NCBI RefSeq assembly: GCF_000974445.1
Contig: NZ_BBOJ01000023.1
Location: forward strand, 62,001 to 126,000
DNA from: Lentzea aerocolonigenes
GTDB taxonomy: Bacteria; Actinomycetota; Actinomycetes; Mycobacteriales; Pseudonocardiaceae
DNA: 64,000 bases
Direction of reading: 5' to 3'
A program made the position numbers and the translations under genes. The stretch's first letter is position 1. Every line of letters starts with the position of its first letter. Positions 59,417 through 64,000 of the stretch are shown piece by piece. The notes below the pieces were generated by a model. The model was not told where the DNA came from, did not search any database, and saw nothing but the letters and a program-made list of their open reading frames with translations.

Positions 59417-59454
59417 TTGACGCCCTCCGGATCTGATGGACCGAAGGGCGTCAA
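59417..59454. terminator. Hairpin terminator of the conservon
   Basis: TTGACGCCCT (59417-59426) and AGGGCGTCAA (59445-59454) form a perfect 10-bp stem with short CCGG/CCG pairing inside. It follows the GTPase gene on the minus strand by 14 nt. Confidence 0.75.
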
Positions 59455-59467
59455 CGAGTGCAGCGAA

Positions 59468-60064
59468 TCAGGCGAACGAAGGCTGGCGCAGCGCGTGCTC
59501 CACCAGCGCGATGAGGATCTGCTTCGTCGACTGCCGGTTCCGCGCGTCGCAAGGAATTATCGGCACCGAAGACGGAATCGTCAGCGCGTCCCGCACCTCC
59601 TCGGCCCGGTGGTGCATCAGGCCGTCGAAGCAGTTCACCGCGATCACGTACGGCAGGTCGCGGTCCTCGAAGAAGTCGATGGGCGCGAACGCCTCGTCGA
59701 TCCGGCGCGTGTCGACCAGGACGACGGCACCGATCGCACCGCGGACCAGGTCGTCCCACATGAACCAGAACCGGTGCTGTCCCGGTGTGCCGAACAGGTA
59801 CAGGATCAGGTCCTTGTCCAGCGACACGCGACCGAAGTCCATGGCCACCGTCGTGGTTACCTTGTCTGGCACCGCGGACAGGTCGTCGACTCCGACCGAT
59901 GCCTGGGTCATCACGGCCTCGGTGGTCAGCGGGGTGATCTCGGAGACCGAGCCGACGAACGTCGTCTTGCCGACACCGAACCCGCCCGCGACGACGATCT
60001 TCGCCGACATCGCGTTCAGGTCGACCCCAGGTGACCCCGGACGACCCGGAGCACCGTTGCTCAT
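59468..60064 (-). CDS. cvnD: Conservon small GTPase (CvnD-like)
   Basis: 198 aa. P-loop GGFGVGKTT at 27-35 in IVVAGGFGVGKTTFVGSVSE. G3-like switch LYLFGTPGQHRFWFMWDDLV. The usual N/TKxD guanine motif reads IAVNCFDG, as in other conservon GTPases. It belongs to the MglA-like/Rab-like group that works with a roadblock protein and a sensor kinase at the membrane to control development or metabolism in actinomycetes. The first 18 residues are Gly/Pro rich. The gene lies 16 nt after the roadblock gene. A DUF742 gene is normally between them. Confidence 0.88.
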   Translation of the reverse strand: MSNGAPGRPGSPGVDLNAMSAKIVVAGGFGVGKTTFVGSVSEITPLTTEAVMTQASVGVDDLSAVPDKVTTTVAMDFGRVSLDKDLILYLFGTPGQHRFWFMWDDLVRGAIGAVVLVDTRRIDEAFAPIDFFEDRDLPYVIAVNCFDGLMHHRAEEVRDALTIPSSVPIIPCDARNRQSTKQILIALVEHALRQPSFA

Positions 60065-60080
60065 GGGAACTTCTCTCTAC

Positions 60081-60503
60081 TCAGGCTCTCATGGAAACGT
60101 GCAGCTGGGCACGGATCTCCGGCGTGAGCTGAAGACCGACCCGCTCCACCAGCCGGGTCATCGCGTAACCGATGAGGCCGATGTCGCAGTTGGGTGCGGC
60201 GAGCACGGCGAGGCAGGACCCGTCGCTGATGGACATCAGGAAAAGATAGCCCCGTTCCATCTCGACGACGGTCTGTTTCACCTCACCCGCCTCGAAACAG
60301 CGCGCCGCGCCGAGGTTCAGCGAGACCAGACCCGAGGACACGGCGGCGAGCTGTTCGGCGCGGTCGTGCGGCAGGCGGTCCGACGAAGCGAGCAGCAGGC
60401 CGTCCGCCGAGACGACGATCGCGTGCGCGACACCGGCGACCCTGCTGACGAAGTCCTCGACCAGCCAGCTGAAGTTGTCCAGTTCCTCAGTCGCGGTGGT
60501 CAC
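60081..60503 (-). CDS. cvnB: Roadblock/LC7-domain protein (CvnB-like)
   Basis: 140 aa of one roadblock/LC7 domain: [75 protein letters not shown]-like core and [20 protein letters not shown]. These dimers act as regulators (GAP or scaffold) for the CvnD GTPase. It overlaps the kinase stop by 4 nt. Together with the kinase and GTPase it makes a conservon. Confidence 0.92.
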   Translation of the reverse strand: MTTATEELDNFSWLVEDFVSRVAGVAHAIVVSADGLLLASSDRLPHDRAEQLAAVSSGLVSLNLGAARCFEAGEVKQTVVEMERGYLFLMSISDGSCLAVLAAPNCDIGLIGYAMTRLVERVGLQLTPEIRAQLHVSMRA

Positions 60504-63274
60504 TGGTGTTCCCTTTCTGCGATCACGGGGATGCCTCCGACGGCCGAGTCGAAGAGCGACTCACGGCCCATCTGGACACCCTTCTGGTACGTGGCGAACC
60601 GCTGACGCAACCGGTCCGCGGACCGGCCGGGGGTGCTCACGGTCGCCAGCTGCGGTGCCGGTGACGACGGTTTCGGCAGTGAACCCGGTACCAGGCGCGC
60701 CTTGGGGACGCGCTTGGGCAGGCCGTTCTCCGTCGTCTGCGCGGTGTCGCCGGTGCCGAGGGCGCCGGCGGCACGCCAGCCCTCGTCCGCCGTTCCCCAG
60801 TCCGACTCGGCGAAGTCGGCGACCGCGCGTGGCACCGCCGTTGGTGCCTCGGTCTTCACGGTGGGCTCCGCCGACCGCTGCCGCTTGGGCAGACCGTTCA
60901 CGGTGGCGGGTTCCGCGTCTTCTTCCTCGGCACGTTCCGGCTCCGCTGACGGAACGTCCTTCGTGGATGGTGCCCTGACGGGTTCGGCGACCGCGGGGGT
61001 CTGGAACCACCGCGACAGCGCGTCGGAAGAGATCTCCGGCTCGTCGACGATCGCCGGGAAGATCTCGGTGGCGGGCTCGGCGGGGCGCTCGATCGGCGGC
61101 TCGTAGGAGTAACCGTCCTCAGCGGACTCCTCGGTCGCCTCGATCCGCGCGGTGAACAGGCCGTCCGCCGACGTCTGCTCGATGCGGTGCCTGCCGGACG
61201 GTTCGTCCGCGGTGGCCGGTGCCGGCACGACGACCGGGTGTTCCGGCGTCCACTTCGGAACACCGGCGAGGCCCTCGGCGGTCGACTCGGTGGTGGTGGG
61301 CGCCGCGACCGGCGGCAGCGGCAGTGCGGGCACCGCGCCCTTGTGCAGCAACGAGATCGGCAGCACGACCTGGGCGGTGACACCGCCCTCGATGTCGTCG
61401 TTGTTCGCGAGCGTCACGCGGATCTCGTGGCGCTTCGCCAGCTGGCCGACCACGTACAGGCCCATCTCGCGGGCGACCGAGACGTCGACCTCCGGCGGCT
61501 CGGCGAGCTTCGCGTTGGCCTCGACGACGTCGTTCTCCTGCATGCCGACGCCGCGGTCGTGGATGCGGATCGCGATCTCGCCCTTGCGGGTCTCGATCGT
61601 GCGCACGGTGACCTTGGTGGTCGGCTTGGAGAAGGCGGTCGCGTTGTCGAGCAGCTCGGCGACGAGGTGCGCGAGGTCGTTGACCACGCGGCCCTGCACC
61701 ATCAGGTCCGGCGTCGGCGCGATCTGGACCCGCGCGTACTTCTCGACCTCGGACACCGCGGCGCCGAGCACCTCGGCGATCGCGACCGGGCGGGTGACGC
61801 GGCGGTTGACCGTGGTACCGGAGAGCACCAGCAGGTTCTCGCTGTTGCGGCGCATCTGCGTCGCGAGGTGGTCGAGCTCGAACAGCGACGCCAGGTGGTC
61901 GGGGTCCTGCTCGTTCTGCTCCAGCCGGTCGATCACGCTGATCTGGCGTTCCACCAACGCCTGCGAGCGCCGCGACAGGTTGATGAACATGTCGTTGACG
62001 TTCGCGCGCAGGGCCACCTGCTCGACGGCGAGGCGGACGGCTTCGCGTTGCACGAGGTCGAACGCCCGCGCGACCTGACCGACCTCCTCGGTCGTGTGGA
62101 TCGGCACCGGGACGATCGCCTCTTCCGCGGCCCGCTCCGGCTCGCGGTGCGAACGAATGCGGCGAATCGCTTCCGGCAGCTGGTTGCGGGCGACGTCGAG
62201 GGCGCTGCGGCGGAGGAGGCGCAGCGGCCGCAGCATCGACTGCGCGACCATCGCCATCAGACCGAACGCGATCAGCAGCGAGATCGCGACCAGTGCGGCG
62301 TCACGCCACGCGGCCCCGCGGGCCTCACTCGCGAGACGCGTGGTCGTCGAGTCGGCCTGGCCCTCCAGGTCGGTCGCGACCTCGCGAACCAGGTTCGCGG
62401 TGTCCTCACCGATCTTGAGCACGTCGGCGTCCGTGATGGACACCGGCTTGCCGTCGGCGTCCTGCGCGAGCGCGAGCTTGATCAGCCGGTTGCGGCCGTC
62501 CACCGACGAACCGGACACGACGTCCTGGAACTTCTGCCGGTTCTGCGGCGAGGCCACGTCGTTGAACTCGTTGAAGGCCGCGTCGAGCCGGGACTGCGCG
62601 GCCCGCAGGTCGTCCGCGGCACCGGGCGCGAAGCCCTTGCGCAGCGCGGTGGAGGTCAGGATCGAGTTCTGCTGGCCGATCTGCTCCTGCGCGCTGTACA
62701 GCGCCTGCGCGGCGGCGGCCAACGGCACGATCTGCGCCTCGCTCAGGCTGGAGATCGCGGCGCGGTGCACCTGGCCGAGCGAGGCGATGATCTGGTTGTA
62801 CGCACCGACCACGGCGAGGTCGGGGTACTTCGTGCTCAGCAACGTGACGCGCAGGCTCGCCAGACCTTCGAGCGACTGCAGCGACTTCGTGAACGCTTCC
62901 TGCAGCGGCCCGCTCAGGACCGTGCTCGTCGCATCCCGGTATTTGCCCAGTTCCGTGTCAGTGGCACCGGTGCGGGCGGCGTGCTCGGGGCACGCGTTCT
63001 GCCTTCCGGCGGCAACACACTGCACGGCCCAGTCGCGCTCGACCTGGAGCGCGTTCTCCACCTTCGCAGCCTGGTGGCTCACGGCAAGTTCACGCTGGAC
63101 GGTGCCGAACAGCTCCACGTCGTCGAGCTGAGTGTTCAGGCGCAGGCCCGCGAGAGTCGCGGTGCTCAGAGCCGGAACTAGCAACACCACCGCGAGCTTG
63201 CTCCGCAACCGCCAGTTGCGTAGGCGGAACCGGTCGATGCCTCGCTGGTCCTCACGACCGCGCACCGTCAACAC
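60500..63274 (-). CDS. cvnA: Conservon sensor histidine-kinase-like protein with nitrate-sensing domain (CvnA-like)
   Basis: 924 aa from GTG 63274. First helix about 24-45 ([18 protein letters not shown]). An extracytoplasmic nitrate/nitrite-sensing helical domain at about 50-320 contains [20 protein letters not shown]. Second helix about 325-350 ([20 protein letters not shown]), then HAMP and dimerisation ([20 protein letters not shown]). The GHKL ATPase has [34 protein letters not shown] and [12 protein letters not shown]. No clear phospho-His H-box is seen, as is usual for CvnA. A 300-residue disordered acidic/Pro tail carries NGLPKR twice and ends [19 protein letters not shown]. Confidence 0.92.
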   Translation of the reverse strand: MLTVRGREDQRGIDRFRLRNWRLRSKLAVVLLVPALSTATLAGLRLNTQLDDVELFGTVQRELAVSHQAAKVENALQVERDWAVQCVAAGRQNACPEHAARTGATDTELGKYRDATSTVLSGPLQEAFTKSLQSLEGLASLRVTLLSTKYPDLAVVGAYNQIIASLGQVHRAAISSLSEAQIVPLAAAAQALYSAQEQIGQQNSILTSTALRKGFAPGAADDLRAAQSRLDAAFNEFNDVASPQNRQKFQDVVSGSSVDGRNRLIKLALAQDADGKPVSITDADVLKIGEDTANLVREVATDLEGQADSTTTRLASEARGAAWRDAALVAISLLIAFGLMAMVAQSMLRPLRLLRRSALDVARNQLPEAIRRIRSHREPERAAEEAIVPVPIHTTEEVGQVARAFDLVQREAVRLAVEQVALRANVNDMFINLSRRSQALVERQISVIDRLEQNEQDPDHLASLFELDHLATQMRRNSENLLVLSGTTVNRRVTRPVAIAEVLGAAVSEVEKYARVQIAPTPDLMVQGRVVNDLAHLVAELLDNATAFSKPTTKVTVRTIETRKGEIAIRIHDRGVGMQENDVVEANAKLAEPPEVDVSVAREMGLYVVGQLAKRHEIRVTLANNDDIEGGVTAQVVLPISLLHKGAVPALPLPPVAAPTTTESTAEGLAGVPKWTPEHPVVVPAPATADEPSGRHRIEQTSADGLFTARIEATEESAEDGYSYEPPIERPAEPATEIFPAIVDEPEISSDALSRWFQTPAVAEPVRAPSTKDVPSAEPERAEEEDAEPATVNGLPKRQRSAEPTVKTEAPTAVPRAVADFAESDWGTADEGWRAAGALGTGDTAQTTENGLPKRVPKARLVPGSLPKPSSPAPQLATVSTPGRSADRLRQRFATYQKGVQMGRESLFDSAVGGIPVIAEREHQ

Positions 63275-63436
63275 TCCCCGCCCCGTTTAATAGCAGCAAA
63301 CCTGGTGGATCTTGGAGTAAAACACCCGGTTCTCATACCGCCGTTTGGACGACAAAACAGCTGGTTCGAGAATCAACAACTTTGAAGTGGGCGGCTAAAC
63401 GGCCCCAAAGCGATAATTCATCTGGTGGAAACGTTG

Positions 63437-63481
63437 AGCGCGGGTGATCGCGATCACGACTCGATCACAGTCACCCGCGCT
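63437..63481. terminator. Hairpin terminator after the SsuA-like gene
   Basis: AGCGCGGGTGA (63437-63447) pairs perfectly with TCACCCGCGCT (63471-63481). It follows the stop of the minus-strand binding protein by 6 nt. The remaining gap 63275-63436 should hold the promoter of the conservon; it is AT-richer than its surroundings but shows no motif I can name. Confidence 0.75.
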
Positions 63482-63486
63482 GTTCG

Positions 63487-64000
63487 TCAACTTCCGGAGG
63501 GCTGGACGAGCATCGGCTTGACGTCGAGGTCCTTGTCCAGCAGCTGGTACTGCCGCATCAGCTGCACGACGCGCTGCAGACGGGTCGCGTCGAGCGTGGT
63601 CGGGAACGCACCGAAGTGGACGAGACCTGCGGTTTCCTTGTCGACCTTGGCGTAGTCGACGAGCAGCGGCTCGACCGTGGGACGGTCGGCGGCAGCGGCC
63701 TGGCCCTTGGCGATCGCGCGCTGGAAGGCGGCCACCGTCCTGGGGTTGTTCTTGGCGAAGTCGCCACTGGTCGCGTAGCCGGCGATCGGGATGTTGTCCG
63801 TCGGGCCGGACGCCGCGTCGAGGATCTTGATCTGACCGGCGGCGCGCTGGGCGCGGGTGATGAACGGCTCGACCATGAAGGCCGCGTCAACGGTCTTGTT
63901 CTGGACCGCCGCCTGCATGTCCGGGAACGGCATCTCCTTGAACGTCACCGACTTCGGGTCGACGTTGGCCGCCTCGAGGGTCGCCTTGGCGGTCAGCTCG
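63487..64000 (-). CDS. SsuA/THI5-like ABC substrate-binding protein, N-terminus outside window
   Basis: The last 171 codons of a periplasmic-binding protein of the nitrate/sulfonate/thiamine-precursor type; the reading frame continues past the window edge. Recognisable parts are FKEMPFPDMQAAVQNKTVDA, AAFMVEPFITRAQRAAGQIK, DNIPIAGYATSGDFAKNN and PRTVAAFQRAIAKGQAAAAD. Such proteins bring alkylsulfonates, nitrate or pyrimidine precursors to an ABC importer. Permease and ATPase genes are not in the window. Its closeness to a nitrate-sensing kinase is suggestive but not proof of a shared role. Confidence 0.85.
   Translation of the reverse strand, partial: ELTAKATLEAANVDPKSVTFKEMPFPDMQAAVQNKTVDAAFMVEPFITRAQRAAGQIKILDAASGPTDNIPIAGYATSGDFAKNNPRTVAAFQRAIAKGQAAAADRPTVEPLLVDYAKVDKETAGLVHFGAFPTTLDATRLQRVVQLMRQYQLLDKDLDVKPMLVQPSGS

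Noticed and set aside
1-64000. CRISPR arrays, tRNA or rRNA genes, insertion sequences, prophage or plasmid functions
   Set aside because: No regularly spaced repeats, cloverleaf sequences, transposase, integrase, terminase or replication proteins were seen on either strand.

Overview
The window is high-GC, densely coded actinobacterial DNA. GTG and TTG starts are frequent, 4-nt ATGA/GTGA overlaps are common, and almost no gap exceeds 200 bases. A conservon (nitrate-sensing-type kinase, roadblock, small GTPase), a snapalysin, an immune-inhibitor-A metalloprotease, a LuxR-family LAL regulator, a DUF574 methyltransferase and CHAT/subtilisin genes together suggest a filamentous actinomycete. A Pseudonocardiales member (Lentzea/Saccharothrix/Amycolatopsis-like) is my inference; no marker gene proves it. 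I found no tRNA, rRNA, insertion sequence, prophage or CRISPR array, and no gap longer than 300 bases.

Left part (1-14.8 kb): a truncated ECF sigma factor, a DUF1996 protein, a VOC protein and an anti-sigma-like membrane protein. Next comes a sugar-acid catabolic operon (GntR regulator, DapA-family lyase, IlvD/Edd-family dehydratase). An alpha/beta hydrolase is divergent from its probable TetR regulator across a doubled operator. A secreted lectin-like PQQ-type sugar dehydrogenase follows. A complete ABC importer (lipoprotein, ATPase, two permeases) ends with a LacI regulator.

Middle part (14.9-32.7 kb): a FadD15-like acyl-CoA ligase, a molybdopterin oxidoreductase, a shortened MDR dehydrogenase, an orphan MASE1 membrane sensor, a 913-aa LAL regulator, a beta-lactamase-fold hydrolase, a secreted tripeptidyl-aminopeptidase-type hydrolase, a DUF3237 protein and a HhH-PHP protein resembling PolX without its polymerase. 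A three-gene set follows: secreted phosphoesterase, MFS transporter and anchored beta-propeller.

Right-middle part (32.7-50.9 kb): a minus-strand livFGHMK-type operon with an acyl-CoA ligase gene embedded in it. An SRPBCC protein plus SigB/SigF-family sigma factor lie behind a promoter matching the consensus of that sigma family. Then come topoisomerase IB, a YbdK-like ligase with a heme-oxygenase-like partner, a STAS protein, an SDR without its YxxxK motif, a cytosine-type deaminase, immune inhibitor A, a TfoX-N protein, YggT and an FAD-linked oxidase.

Right part (50.9-64 kb): the most unusual locus is a divergent cassette of an intracellular TPR-CHAT protease and an intracellular subtilisin, followed by a sigma-70-like factor and a small partner protein. 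The two proteases are separated by a perfect 14-bp palindrome. Next are a DUF574 methyltransferase coupled to a PAS-GGDEF-degenerate EAL protein, a snapalysin, a conservon that lacks the usual DUF742 gene, and a truncated SsuA-like binding protein at the edge. Three enzymes in the window (MDR, heme-oxygenase-like, SDR) appear to have in-frame losses around their catalytic cores.
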